Origin: Bacteroidota bacterium | GTDB taxonomy: Bacteria > Bacteroidota > Bacteroidia > Chitinophagales > Chitinophagaceae | Reading direction: 5' to 3' | Length of the DNA stretch: 47,469 bases | Assembly (NCBI GenBank): GCA_013285915.1 | Contig: JABDGS010000019.1 | Span: forward strand, 1 to 47,469 | Shown here: piece after piece, positions 16,431 to 25,407 of the stretch | How the letters are laid out: each line of letters starts with the position of its first letter | Numbering within the stretch: the stretch's first letter is position 1 | Translations under genes and position numbers: made by a program | The notes under the pieces: generated by a model | Told to the model about the DNA's origin: nothing | The model's database searches: none | What the model saw: the letters and a program-made list of their open reading frames with translations, nothing else

Positions 16431-17933
16431 ATGAGAAAATTATTCTTTCCCGTACTATTGGTGTTTTGCATCAGCACACAAGCTCAAAAAAAAGCCCCTG
16501 AAAACACCACAACTATTTTCGACAACTATGTTCAGGAAGGCTTAAAACTTTGGAAAACGCCGGGTATGTCAATTGTGGTGGTTAAAGATGGCAATATCGT
16601 ATTTAAAAAAGGCTATGGCGTAGCTGAGGTAGGAAAACCTGCGCCGTTTACTACTTCTACGCTATCCATTTGTGCTTCCACAACAAAAGCTATGACGGCT
16701 GCCTGTATAGGCATGCTGGTTGACGAAGGCAAATTAAAATGGACAGATAAGGTAAGCGATGTATACCCTGCATTAAAGCTGTATGACAACTATGTAAACA
16801 GTGAGCTGACAGTTAAAGACCTGCTTACACACAATGCTGGCCTTGGTAATGCTGACTTGCTTTGGGTTGAAGGGTACCCCCTGGATACTATTATTCAAAA
16901 AATGAGGCTGATAAAACCAGCCTATTCATTCCGTTCCTCATTCATTTATCAAAACCTTATGTACATGGTTGCCGGAGAAGTGATACATAAAGTGAGCGGT
17001 AAACCATGGAGTGAATTTATAAAAGAACGCATATTTACTCCGCTTGGCATGCAGCATACATACCCATCTTATTCAGCCTCAATAAATGAGCCCAGCCATA
17101 TAACACCGCATTTTATTTTTGACGATACCGTGGTAAAGCCGATACAATATATTGAAGTAAAAAGTGTTGATGCCGCAGGGGCCGTATGGAGCTGCGCAGA
17201 TGATATAAACAAGTGGATGCTTTGCTTATTAGATAGCACTAAAATAAATGGCACACGGCTTTTGAAGCCAGAAACTTATGCCGCCCTGTTTACACCGCAA
17301 GCTATGGTAACACCAGAAGAGTTTTACCCCACAGCAAAACTTACCAAACCACATTGGAAAACTTATGGGCTCGGCTGGTTCCAGGAAGATTACCGCGGTA
17401 AAATGGTTAATTTTCATACTGGCAGCCTTGATGGTGCAGTGGCCATTTGCGGGCTGATTAATGACGAGCATTTTGGTGTTTACATATTTGCCAACCTTGA
17501 CCATACGGAGCTTAGGCATGCATTGATGTATAAAGCGATGGACCTATGGGTATTTAATGATAACAAAAATGATTGGAGCACCGATATGTATGCCATGTAT
17601 AAAGGCCTGCACGATGCAGCCAAAAAACAGGAGAAAGATTTTGAAGCAAAACGTGTACTTAACACGCAACCCTCATTATCGTTAAAGGATTATGCGGGCA
17701 CTTATAACAACGAGCTTTTCGGCAATGCCTGGGTAACCCTGAATAATGATTCACTCGCACTTTCATTGCCAAATAATATTCATATAAAACTCAGCCACTG
17801 GCACTACAATACTTTTCTTGCCAAATTTGATTATGAGTGGTATAGCAAAGACTGGCTTACGTTTAACTTTGATGCTGCCGGCAAAGTGTCGTCTTTTATC
17901 TTGGGTGGTGTACAATATGACAGGAAGGAATAA
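16431..17933 (+). CDS. Exported class C beta-lactamase-like serine hydrolase
   Basis: 500 residues from ATG 16431 (MRKLFFPVLLVFCISTQAQ), a clear signal peptide. The frame stays open upstream, but the leader fixes the start. The catalytic Ser83-T-T-Lys86 (CASTTKAM) is in place, with Tyr173-Q-N175 (IYQN) and the third motif His329-T-G331 (NFHTGSLDG). This is the AmpC / D-aminopeptidase / penicillin-binding fold. From about residue 415 a C-terminal lipocalin-like domain of the DUF3471 kind follows (DYAGTYNNELFGNAWVTLNN). Such enzymes are esterases, peptidases or lactamases, and substrate cannot be told from sequence. It is likely periplasmic. The next gene follows after 71 bp. Confidence 0.9.
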   Translation: MRKLFFPVLLVFCISTQAQKKAPENTTTIFDNYVQEGLKLWKTPGMSIVVVKDGNIVFKKGYGVAEVGKPAPFTTSTLSICASTTKAMTAACIGMLVDEGKLKWTDKVSDVYPALKLYDNYVNSELTVKDLLTHNAGLGNADLLWVEGYPLDTIIQKMRLIKPAYSFRSSFIYQNLMYMVAGEVIHKVSGKPWSEFIKERIFTPLGMQHTYPSYSASINEPSHITPHFIFDDTVVKPIQYIEVKSVDAAGAVWSCADDINKWMLCLLDSTKINGTRLLKPETYAALFTPQAMVTPEEFYPTAKLTKPHWKTYGLGWFQEDYRGKMVNFHTGSLDGAVAICGLINDEHFGVYIFANLDHTELRHALMYKAMDLWVFNDNKNDWSTDMYAMYKGLHDAAKKQEKDFEAKRVLNTQPSLSLKDYAGTYNNELFGNAWVTLNNDSLALSLPNNIHIKLSHWHYNTFLAKFDYEWYSKDWLTFNFDAAGKVSSFILGGVQYDRKE

Positions 17934-18004
17934 TTGTCAATTTAACAATATTTCTTCTTTTTATTTTTCCCTCAATGTTGCATCTTTGCGGCAATCATTT
18001 TTCT

Positions 18005-18727
18005 ATGACCACATCAAAAATCTGCCTTTGGAGCAGCCCGCGTAATATTTCTACGGCTATGATGTACTCTTTTGCGCAAAGGCCGGATACCGTTGTTTTT
18101 GATGAACCCTTATATGCGCATTACCTGCGTGTTACGGGTATTGAGCACCCCGCCAATGCGGAAATTTTGGCCAGCCAGGATAATTATGCAGATAATGTTA
18201 TAAGGGATATTGTTTTAGCCGACCATGGCAAGCCAGTAGCTTTTTTCAAACAAATGACACACCACCTGGTTGATGTGAATGAAGATTTTTTGTTTGATGT
18301 AAGCAATATTATTTTTATTCGCGAACCAAGGCAAATCATACGCTCCTATTCTGAGATAAGGCCCGAAGTAACCATGCAGGATGTGGGCATAGCTAAACAA
18401 CTGTACTTGTATAATAAACTAACAGAAGGCGGCCACACACCAGTGGTGCTTGACAGTAACGAAATTTTGAACAACCCGCCAAAAGTTATAGCTGCCCTTT
18501 GTGAAGCGTTGCATATTCCTTTTTACGAAGAAATGCTTCACTGGCCCGCAGGCCCACGCTCTGAAGATGGCGTATGGGCACCTCACTGGTATAGCAACGT
18601 GCATAAAACTACCGGTTTTGAAAAACAGGCAAGCAGCAGCAAACCTTTACCTGAATACCTGCACCCTTTATACGAAGAAAGTAAACAATATTACAACCAG
18701 CTATATTCGCATTCCATAAAAGCATAA
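18005..18727 (+). CDS. Sulfotransferase family protein paired with aminotransferase
   Basis: 240 residues from ATG 18005 (MTTSKICLWSSPRNISTAMMYSF). The WSSPRNISTAMM segment corresponds to the 5'-phosphosulfate-binding loop of PAPS-dependent sulfotransferases, and FIREPRQIIRSYSEI to the 3'-phosphate-binding strand and helix. The C-terminus is short. No signal peptide, so cytoplasmic. Only 4 nt separate it from the class IV aminotransferase downstream, so they are one operon. The substrate is unknown. The pair suggests that an amino acid or keto acid is handled by one enzyme and modified, or bound, by the other. Confidence 0.82.
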   Translation: MTTSKICLWSSPRNISTAMMYSFAQRPDTVVFDEPLYAHYLRVTGIEHPANAEILASQDNYADNVIRDIVLADHGKPVAFFKQMTHHLVDVNEDFLFDVSNIIFIREPRQIIRSYSEIRPEVTMQDVGIAKQLYLYNKLTEGGHTPVVLDSNEILNNPPKVIAALCEALHIPFYEEMLHWPAGPRSEDGVWAPHWYSNVHKTTGFEKQASSSKPLPEYLHPLYEESKQYYNQLYSHSIKA

Positions 18728-18731
18728 TTGT

Positions 18732-19634
18732 ATGCAACAAAAATTTTATCCTCAAAACGAGCATATAAAGGTATTTATTAAAGACAGGTTATACCCAAGA
18801 AGTGAGGCAAAGGTGTCCGTGTTCGACAGTTCTGTGCAGGGCGGCGATGCTGTGTGGGAAGGGGTACGGATATATAAAGGCAAAATATTCAGTCTTGATG
18901 AGCATGTTGACCGGCTACTAGCAAGTGCCAAGATACTTGCGTTTGCCAATATACCGTCAAAAGCGTTTATAGTTGATTCTATAAAACAAACGTTGCGCGC
19001 AAACAATTTTTATGATGATGCGCATATACGCTTAACACTTACAAGGGGTGAGAAAATAACCAGCGGTATGGACCCGCGGCTTAACCAGTTTGGCTGCACA
19101 TTAATAGTGCTGGCTGAGTATAAACCGCCTGTATACGATAACACTACAGGTGTTAAGTTGATCACTTCGCATATCCGGCGCAATTCCCCCATGCATATTG
19201 ATTCAAAAATTCATCACAACAATCTTATCAATAACATCCTTGCAAAAATAGAGGCCAACTATTGTGGCGCAGACGATGGCATTATGCTTGACAATCTTGG
19301 CTTTGTGGCCGAAACAAATGCCTGTAATATTTTTATGGTGAAGAATGGTGTGCTGCTAACCCCGCATGCCGATGCATGCTTGCCGGGTATCACGCGTGCT
19401 CGCGTGATAAAATTGGCAAAGCAATTGGGTATTGAGGTAGTGGAGAGAAATATTTCTATCGCAGAGTTTTATGTGGCGCACGAAGTATTTACAACCGGCA
19501 CCATGGGCGAGTTAACCCCTGTTAATGAAATTGACGGCAGGCTGGTTGAAAACAATGTTGGCAGCAATGTACGCGCACGGATTTCAGAGGCCTATAAAGC
19601 ATTGACTGAAACGACAGGTGAGCCTATTGATTAA
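18732..19634 (+). CDS. Class IV aminotransferase (branched-chain type)
   Basis: 300 residues, fold type IV PLP enzyme. VSVFDSSVQGGDAVWEGVRIYKGKIF near the N-terminus, the Schiff-base Lys159 in IDSKIHHNN, Glu194 in GFVAETNACNIFMV and the LLTPHADACLPGITRARVI and FTTGTMGELTPV segments fit the IlvE / D-amino-acid transaminase group. It converts an amino acid and a 2-oxo acid. IlvE activity on Leu, Ile and Val is the most likely but unproven. The sulfotransferase gene upstream is 4 nt away. The 3' end overlaps the convergent MFS gene by 4 nt (TTAA). ATG at 18732. Confidence 0.9.
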   Translation: MQQKFYPQNEHIKVFIKDRLYPRSEAKVSVFDSSVQGGDAVWEGVRIYKGKIFSLDEHVDRLLASAKILAFANIPSKAFIVDSIKQTLRANNFYDDAHIRLTLTRGEKITSGMDPRLNQFGCTLIVLAEYKPPVYDNTTGVKLITSHIRRNSPMHIDSKIHHNNLINNILAKIEANYCGADDGIMLDNLGFVAETNACNIFMVKNGVLLTPHADACLPGITRARVIKLAKQLGIEVVERNISIAEFYVAHEVFTTGTMGELTPVNEIDGRLVENNVGSNVRARISEAYKALTETTGEPID

Positions 19635-20884
19635 GGAAGCTCCTCAATATAATTGAGGTCTTTGTGAAATGTTTCTTCAGAAAAAATTACTGCAAGCACA
19701 CCTATTATCATCACAATTATGCCGGTAACGATGGCACTTTCAGTAATCGTCCATTTCCAACTTTTTTGAAACAGGTCTAAAAATAGCATGTTTATTAGTG
19801 GCAACGCACCACGCACCATGTTTGGTATTGTGGTAGCGGCCGTAGCTCTTAAGTTGGTGCCAAATTGCTCCGCTCCCATTGTGACAAATATTGCCCAAAA
19901 ACCAGTACTAAAGCCCAAGAGCCCACAGATAGCATACATAGCTGTATCTGTGTTATTGGCAGCGCTAAAGAATAGCACAATTCCAACTACTGCCATAGCG
20001 TAAAAGATCAGCAGCGCTTTTTTCCGGCTTTTAAAGTATTGGCTAACGAAGCCAACAATTATATCACCCGCCGCAATTGCTGCGTAGGCGTACATAATTG
20101 AACGTCCGCTGTCAATAGTTTTGCTACCATACAATGCCGTTGCAAACCTATTACTATAATTAACCAAAATGCCAATAACATACCACGTGGGCAAGCCAAT
20201 TAAAATGGCGAGTAAATACTTTTTAAATCTTTTACCATTAGTAAACAACATAAAAAAGTTTCCCTTTGATACTGCTTTTTGTTGCAGCACCTCTTTAAAC
20301 ATTCCTGATTCCGCTACACTTATACGGAGGAATAATAACAATACACCAAGTACGCCGCCTATCTGGTAGCATAAACGCCAGTCGTGGCCAGTAAGTTGAA
20401 AGGTAAAATAAGCCGCCACAGCTCCGCTTAGGCCAATACCCGCAACCATAGATGTTCCGATGCCACGTTTTTCTTTAGGTAGTAGTTCGCTAACAAGGGT
20501 AATGCCGGCACCAAGTTCCCCGGCAAGTCCAAGTCCCGCAATAAAACGACATGCAGAGTAATGATCAACAGTATGTATAAACCCAGTTATAAAGTTAGCC
20601 ACTGAATAAAGAATAATTGAGCCAAACAATACACTTAACCTCCCCTTTTTATCGCCCAAAGTGCCCCATATAATACCCCCTATGAGCAGACCAACCATTT
20701 GCCAGTTTATAATTTCAGTGCTAGCAGCAATAACCGAAGGCGTATCCTTTAAATTAACGCCAACACCTTCAAGACTTTTTTCACGCACAATTGTAAACAG
20801 CAGTAAATCATATATGTCAACAAAATAGCCTAATGCAGCTACAATAACGGGAATGGATAATACACCATATTTTTTTTCGTTCAT
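19631..20884 (-). CDS. MFS transporter
   Basis: 417 residues with 12 predicted membrane helices. The MFS loop 2-3 motif reads GTLGDKKGRLSVL, and SACRFIAGLGLAGELGAGITLVSELLPKEKRG is the helix 4-5 signature of the sugar/metabolite-proton symporter branches (MHS or AAHS-like). A central cytoplasmic loop (ESGMFKEVLQQKAVSKGNFF) divides the two halves, and FGTNLRATAATTIPNMVRG is the second-half counterpart. Such transporters carry organic or aromatic acids with protons, but no substrate can be given. ATG at 20884. It ends convergently with the aminotransferase. The dedA-dctA unit lies upstream on the same strand, 101 bp away across a 7 bp repeat. Confidence 0.9.
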   Translation of the reverse strand: MNEKKYGVLSIPVIVAALGYFVDIYDLLLFTIVREKSLEGVGVNLKDTPSVIAASTEIINWQMVGLLIGGIIWGTLGDKKGRLSVLFGSIILYSVANFITGFIHTVDHYSACRFIAGLGLAGELGAGITLVSELLPKEKRGIGTSMVAGIGLSGAVAAYFTFQLTGHDWRLCYQIGGVLGVLLLFLRISVAESGMFKEVLQQKAVSKGNFFMLFTNGKRFKKYLLAILIGLPTWYVIGILVNYSNRFATALYGSKTIDSGRSIMYAYAAIAAGDIIVGFVSQYFKSRKKALLIFYAMAVVGIVLFFSAANNTDTAMYAICGLLGFSTGFWAIFVTMGAEQFGTNLRATAATTIPNMVRGALPLINMLFLDLFQKSWKWTITESAIVTGIIVMIIGVLAVIFSEETFHKDLNYIEELP

Positions 20885-20908
20885 AGCAATCAGTTGTAGT
20901 GTAAATAT

Positions 20909-20961
20909 AATCGTGAAACGAATATCAATCGTGAATCGTCAATCGTGAAACGTGAAAGGAA
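20909..20961 (+). repeat. Heptad-phased tandem repeat (AATCGTG family) between dedA and MFS gene
   Basis: Units AATCGTG, AATCGTC and AAACGTG occur in exact 7 bp phase from 20927 to 20954, with a further AATCGTG at 20909 out of phase. The family is shared with 11471 (minus), 33066 and 41473. Confidence 0.78.
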
Positions 20962-20984
20962 TACCAGCGCCGTTGGGTTACTGC

Positions 20985-21638
20985 TTAGGAACTGCCAGCC
21001 TGTTTCCTTTTACCAAAAAATAGTTTATACAAAACCGGTAAAGTGGTTATGAGTATTATTACTATCGTTATTATCTCAATATGGTCTTTAAGACTATAGC
21101 CATACTTGTTTTCAACCCATGTTTGTAAAAAATGGCCGCCAAGCATCATGCTGCTTACCCAGCAAATACTGCCTGCAATATTATACAGGTGAAAAGTTTT
21201 TTTATCCATTTTTACCACGCCCGCAACAATAGGTGCAAACGTGCGCACAATAGGCAGAAATTTTGCGAGGAAAATAGTACCCCTTCCGTATTGTTCGTAA
21301 AAATCATGGGCCCGCATAAGGTGCTTTTTCTTAAACAGCCAGGAGTCTTTTCGCTGGTATAGCAGCGGGCCCGTTTTATTGCCAAACCAAAAACCAGCGA
21401 TATTGCCCAATATTGACGCCACTATAACCATTATTATTATTATGGAATAATGCACGCCGAAAAAAGATTTTGCCAGCTCGTTAGTGTAAATGCCCGCTGC
21501 AAATAAAAGGCTGTCGCCTGGGCAAAAGAACCCAATCAACAAGCCTGTTTCGGCAAATATTACAAGCAGCAATACGTATAATCCCCCATTATAAATAATC
21601 CATTCAATAAACTGTTGTATCAATCCCCTATGGTCCAT
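20985..21638 (-). CDS. DedA family inner-membrane protein
   Basis: 217 residues, ATG at 21638. The DedA/VTT pattern is clear: a first hydrophobic segment with FAETGLLIGFFCPGDSLLFAAG, a second with GNIAGFWFGNKTGPLLY, the re-entrant-loop Arg segment FLAKFLPIVRTFAPIVAG with its conserved Pro and Arg, and C-terminal membrane helices ending in a basic tail (FGKRKQAGSS). DedA proteins are proposed flippases or transporters for undecaprenyl phosphate or phospholipid and support membrane homeostasis. It starts 9 nt after the dicarboxylate symporter stop, so the two are one operon. Confidence 0.93.
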   Translation of the reverse strand: MDHRGLIQQFIEWIIYNGGLYVLLLVIFAETGLLIGFFCPGDSLLFAAGIYTNELAKSFFGVHYSIIIIMVIVASILGNIAGFWFGNKTGPLLYQRKDSWLFKKKHLMRAHDFYEQYGRGTIFLAKFLPIVRTFAPIVAGVVKMDKKTFHLYNIAGSICWVSSMMLGGHFLQTWVENKYGYSLKDHIEIITIVIILITTLPVLYKLFFGKRKQAGSS

Positions 21639-21647
21639 CTTGTAAAT

Positions 21648-22907
21648 TTAAATAGTTGAAACATCTTTTGCTTCCGGCCCAAGCGCTTTTTCCCATTTGC
21701 TAACCACTGCGGTGGCTATAGCATTGCCCAATACATTTGTACTGGTACGAAGCATATCACAAAAATGGTCTATAGGCAATATAAGCGCAACACCTTCCGG
21801 TGGAATTTTAAACATGCTGCAGGTTGCCAGTACAACAACCAGCGAAGCGCGCGAAACCCCTGCAATACCCTTGCTGGTTAACATTAACACCATTAACATG
21901 GTAAGCTCCGTGCCCGTGTCAAAATGTATGTGATACGCTTGCGCAATGGCAACGCTGGCAAAGGTCATATACATCATGCTGCCATCAAGGTTAAACGAAT
22001 AACCTAAAGGCAGTGTAAAAGCAACAATTTTATTTTGGCAACCAAAAAGCTCTAATTGCTCAGTAAGTGTGGGAAAAACCGATTCGCTTGATGTTGTTGT
22101 AAAAGCAACCAGCAAAGGGCTGCTAATACGCCTGAACAGGCCAGTCATCCGCCCTTTTAATAGTATATACCCTGCCGCGGATAGTATAACCCACAGTAAA
22201 AAAATACCCAGCAGGAATGAAAAAAAGTAAACAGCGTAAAATTTAAAAATGTCAATTCCTTTTTCTGCAATAACAGCACATAAAGTTCCGAAAACGCCCA
22301 GCGGCGCAAGGTTCATTACATACTCTACCATTTTAAGCACAACGTGTGAGCATATATCAAGTGCTTTTATAACGGGTTTGGCATATTCACCAAATGAGGC
22401 CGCAGCCACACCAAAAAATACCGAAAACACCACTATCTGCAGTATGGCGTTTTCTGACATAGCATGTACAATGCTATCGGGTACAACGTGTTCAACAAAC
22501 GATTTTAAGGAAAATTCCTGTGTTTTTGTAGCTAAGTCCTTCAGCCCATTCGTATCAGCGTGGGATAGGTCAATATATTTGCCGGGCTGTAAATTGTTAA
22601 CCAGCACCATGCCCAGCAGCAGCGAGATAAGCGATGCAGAGAAAAACCATAACATAGCCTTTCCACCCACGCGCCCAATAACTTTAAGATCCCCGAGCTT
22701 GGCAATGCCCACAACCAACGTGCAAAAAATAAGGGGCGAGATAATCATTTGAACCATCCTGATAAATATCGTGCCCAGCAGTTTAATATTTGGCGCAAAG
22801 CTGGCTACAAACTCTTTAGATGCTCCTTTATTTATTGCTATACCAACGGCAAACGCCAATACAATTGCAATAAATACAAGTATTGTAAGCCTGTTGGTTT
22901 TAGTCAT
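21648..22907 (-). CDS. Dicarboxylate/amino acid:cation symporter
   Basis: 419 residues. DAACS (GltPh / DctA) family: eight membrane segments plus two re-entrant hairpins. The HP1 Ser-rich loop reads TTTSSESVFPTL. The NLDGSMMYM motif of TM7 (GYSFNLDGSMMYMTFA), HP2 SKGIAGVSRAS and the TM8 substrate segment DHFCDMLRTSTNVLGNAIAT are all present. The Asp and Arg in TM8 (DHFCDMLRT) that set the choice between dicarboxylate and amino acid are both there. It imports C4-dicarboxylates or Glu/Asp with protons or sodium. ATG at 22907. It shares an operon with dedA. Confidence 0.94.
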   Translation of the reverse strand: MTKTNRLTILVFIAIVLAFAVGIAINKGASKEFVASFAPNIKLLGTIFIRMVQMIISPLIFCTLVVGIAKLGDLKVIGRVGGKAMLWFFSASLISLLLGMVLVNNLQPGKYIDLSHADTNGLKDLATKTQEFSLKSFVEHVVPDSIVHAMSENAILQIVVFSVFFGVAAASFGEYAKPVIKALDICSHVVLKMVEYVMNLAPLGVFGTLCAVIAEKGIDIFKFYAVYFFSFLLGIFLLWVILSAAGYILLKGRMTGLFRRISSPLLVAFTTTSSESVFPTLTEQLELFGCQNKIVAFTLPLGYSFNLDGSMMYMTFASVAIAQAYHIHFDTGTELTMLMVLMLTSKGIAGVSRASLVVVLATCSMFKIPPEGVALILPIDHFCDMLRTSTNVLGNAIATAVVSKWEKALGPEAKDVSTI

Positions 22908-23042
22908 GTTGGCGCTGTATAATACCGCAATATAGTATTTAAAGTGAAAAAGCGTTATCTTACCTTATATCCATAAAAGATTTAATGGGCGATATAAATA
23001 AATGCTTATTTTGCCACCCTGTAAACTATACAAACCAACTAT

Positions 23043-24566
23043 ATGAGTTTATTCGTAAAAAAATCAATAAGCGGGTTACTTGCACAAGCTGGTGCCGACT
23101 CAGGTAACGGCCTGAAGAAGACGCTTGGCGCCGGTAGTCTTGTTGCCCTGGGCATTGGCGCTATTATTGGTGCGGGGCTTTTTGTAAGAACAGCGCTGGC
23201 CGCAGGTGAGCATGCTGGCCCTGCAGTTACAATATCATTTATTATTGCTGCTGTTGGCTGCGCTTTTGCGGGGTTGTGTTACGCAGAATTTGCATCTATT
23301 ATACCCATAGCAGGGAGTGCCTACACTTATGCCTACGCTACTATGGGCGAAATAATTGCATGGATAATTGGCTGGTCCTTAATTTTGGAATATGCTCTTG
23401 GTGCCGCAACTGTGTCAATTAGCTGGAGTGAGTATGCAAACAAGCTTTTAGGAGGGGCTATTCCATATGAATGGTGCCACTCCCCGTTTGAGAAGGCTGC
23501 CGATGCGGCCGGCGTGCTGCACCACGGTTTGATAAATTTACCTGCACTGGTTATATTACTGCTTTTATCTCTGCTGCTTATCAAAGGCACACAGGAATCA
23601 GCTACCGTAAATGCAATAATAGTTTTTATTAAAGTTGCCATTGTGCTTGTATTTATTGCTATAGGCTGGCAATATGTTAACCCCTCAAACCATACACCTT
23701 ACCTAATACCCGATAATGCGCCTGACGCATTAAAGCCAGATAACACATATTATTCTTACAAGGGGTTTTTTGACCATGGATGGGGTGGCGTGTTACGCGG
23801 TGCAGCTGTAGTGTTTTTTGCATTTATTGGTTTTGATGCTGTTTCTACCGCAGCACAGGAAGCCAAAAATCCAAAGCGCGACATGCCTATCGGCATTTTA
23901 GGTTCGCTGGTGGTTTGTACAATATTATACGTTTTATTTTCATGGGTTTTAACAGGTGTTGCACCCTATACCGATTTTATCAAATCAGGTAAAGAAGCAT
24001 CTGTATCTTATGCCATTGAAACATACATGCATAATTACCACTGGCTTAGCTTACTTGTTACTATAGCTATATTGGCAGGTTTTTCGTCGGTAATATTAGT
24101 AATGCTTATGGGGCAGTCAAGGGTATTTTATACTATGAGTACCGATGGGCTATTGCCAAAAGTATTCTCTGATCTTCACCCCAAGTTCCGTACACCGTAT
24201 AAGAGCAATATGCTGTTATTTATTTTTGTAGGCTTGTTTGCAGCATTTGTGCCTGGGGATGTGACTGGTGACCTTACCAGCATAGGCACTTTGTTTGCAT
24301 TCGTACTTGTTTGCATTGGTGTAATAATACTGCGTAAAAAAGAGCCAAACCTTGTGCGCCCGTTCAAAACACCACTAGTACCACTGGTTCCTATATTGGG
24401 TATAGTTGTTTGCACGGCTATGATTGTAAGCCTTTCAGAAAAAACGCTTGTTAGTGCTGGAGTATGGATGCTTGCAGGGTTGGTTATTTATTTTACTTAC
24501 AGCAAAAGCAGGAGTAAAATTGGCTCGGCAATTGATTCTCTGCCGAATGCAAAGGATTTTGGATAA
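23043..24566 (+). CDS. APC-family amino acid permease (cationic amino acid transporter-like)
   Basis: 507 residues with about 12-13 membrane segments. The APC signature is ALGIGAIIGAGLFVRTALAAGEHAGPAVTISF at the N-terminus (helix 1, with GIGAIIGAG forming the substrate loop). AGLCYAEFAS follows, and FFAFIGFDAVSTAAQEAKNPKRDMPIGI is the TM6-TM7 substrate/regulatory segment. The CAT-type length and EFAS motif fit transporters related to the cationic amino acid permeases. It imports an amino acid, but specificity cannot be predicted. ATG at 23043. It stands alone; the 134 bp gap from the divergent symporter must hold both promoters. A strong terminator follows. Confidence 0.9.
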   Translation: MSLFVKKSISGLLAQAGADSGNGLKKTLGAGSLVALGIGAIIGAGLFVRTALAAGEHAGPAVTISFIIAAVGCAFAGLCYAEFASIIPIAGSAYTYAYATMGEIIAWIIGWSLILEYALGAATVSISWSEYANKLLGGAIPYEWCHSPFEKAADAAGVLHHGLINLPALVILLLLSLLLIKGTQESATVNAIIVFIKVAIVLVFIAIGWQYVNPSNHTPYLIPDNAPDALKPDNTYYSYKGFFDHGWGGVLRGAAVVFFAFIGFDAVSTAAQEAKNPKRDMPIGILGSLVVCTILYVLFSWVLTGVAPYTDFIKSGKEASVSYAIETYMHNYHWLSLLVTIAILAGFSSVILVMLMGQSRVFYTMSTDGLLPKVFSDLHPKFRTPYKSNMLLFIFVGLFAAFVPGDVTGDLTSIGTLFAFVLVCIGVIILRKKEPNLVRPFKTPLVPLVPILGIVVCTAMIVSLSEKTLVSAGVWMLAGLVIYFTYSKSRSKIGSAIDSLPNAKDFG

Positions 24567-24583
24567 TAGATTCTAACTGGAAC

Positions 24584-24621
24584 AAAAAATCCCATGGGTT
24601 CTTCGCCATGGGATTTTTTTT
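24584..24621. terminator. Intrinsic terminator after the amino acid permease
   Basis: A perfect 14 bp inverted repeat (AAAAAATCCCATGG and its complement) with an 8 nt loop and a T-run. A-tracts and T-tracts flank it on both sides, so it can also serve the convergent Uma2 gene that stops at 24645. Confidence 0.92.
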
Positions 24622-24644
24622 GTTTGCTATTGGTATTTCTATAT

Positions 24645-25229
24645 TTAAAAAATTGCAGTTGAATCTACATAAAAATCCGGGAAAATTTTTACAGGCACTT
24701 TCTCCTCGTTTACGTATGTTTCTCGTAATGTAAACTTATCGTTCACAAGATCAAATGCCTGTATTTGCAGGTAATCGGGGTATATCACCCAATACTCCTT
24801 TACCCCGTTCTCTTCGTAAAGTTCAAACTTATCCTTCATCTCCTTTTTATTGTTACCTGGGCTTAATATCTCAATTATCCAGTCTGGTGCGCCAACGCAG
24901 CCACGGTCGTCAAGTTTACTTTTATCGCAAATCACGCATATATCCGGCTGTACAACTGATGTTATTTGATTATCTGGCGTGCTTCTACGTTTATTTACAA
25001 GCCTTACATCAAAAGGTGCGGCATAGGCATCACAGTTTCTCCCTTTTAAATAATTGCCTATTTGCAACGACAGCTGGAAGGAAATATTTTGATGGGTGCG
25101 CAGAGGCGCGGGGCTCATTTTAAATATCCGCCCTTTTATTAATTCCACCCGCTCGCTAAATTGCCAGGTAAGGTAATCAGCATAGGTGTATTGCTTGGTT
25201 AAATCTAACTGGTCTATGCTAGTTATCAT
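24645..25229 (-). CDS. Uma2 family (PD-(D/E)XK-fold) endonuclease-like protein
   Basis: 194 residues, ATG at 25229. Uma2/DUF820 pattern: YTYADYLTWQFSERVELIKGRIFKMSPAP at the N-terminus, then VVQPDICVIC and VGAPDWIIEILSPGNNKKEMKDKFELYEENGVKEYWVIYPDY. The PD, the E in IEIL and the K in DMK/EYW supply the PD-(D/E)XK residues (Asp of QPD, Glu of IEI, Lys). Many such proteins are annotated as putative restriction endonucleases, yet the biological role is unclear. The gene is single, with its own promoter, and convergent with the permease across the terminator. Confidence 0.88.
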   Translation of the reverse strand: MITSIDQLDLTKQYTYADYLTWQFSERVELIKGRIFKMSPAPLRTHQNISFQLSLQIGNYLKGRNCDAYAAPFDVRLVNKRRSTPDNQITSVVQPDICVICDKSKLDDRGCVGAPDWIIEILSPGNNKKEMKDKFELYEENGVKEYWVIYPDYLQIQAFDLVNDKFTLRETYVNEEKVPVKIFPDFYVDSTAIF

Positions 25230-25271
25230 TATTATGCCTTTATGTAAAGTTAATCATTTACCTTAAACCCG

Positions 25272-25279
25272 TATTTTTG
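25272..25279 (+). promoter_or_regulatory. Possible -7 box (TATTTTTG) upstream of yebC
   Basis: TATTTTTG matches the Bacteroidota -7 consensus TAnnTTTG in all fixed positions. A clear -33 TTTG at 17-23 bp is not visible. If used, the yebC mRNA would have a leader of about 120 nt. Confidence 0.3.
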
Positions 25280-25407
25280 CAACCGATTTTACAAAAAGTT
25301 GAAAGTGAGGCGCCGCCCTAAACAAAAGGCGTGTAAAAGAAACTTAATGGTAATTTACCTGCCAGTTTCATAAACATAAAACACGGAACAAAAACATAGC
25401 ATTTACT

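Noticed and set aside
20909..20961. CRISPR-like array.
   Set aside because: Units are only 7 bp, with no spacers and no cas genes nearby. It is a simple heptad repeat.
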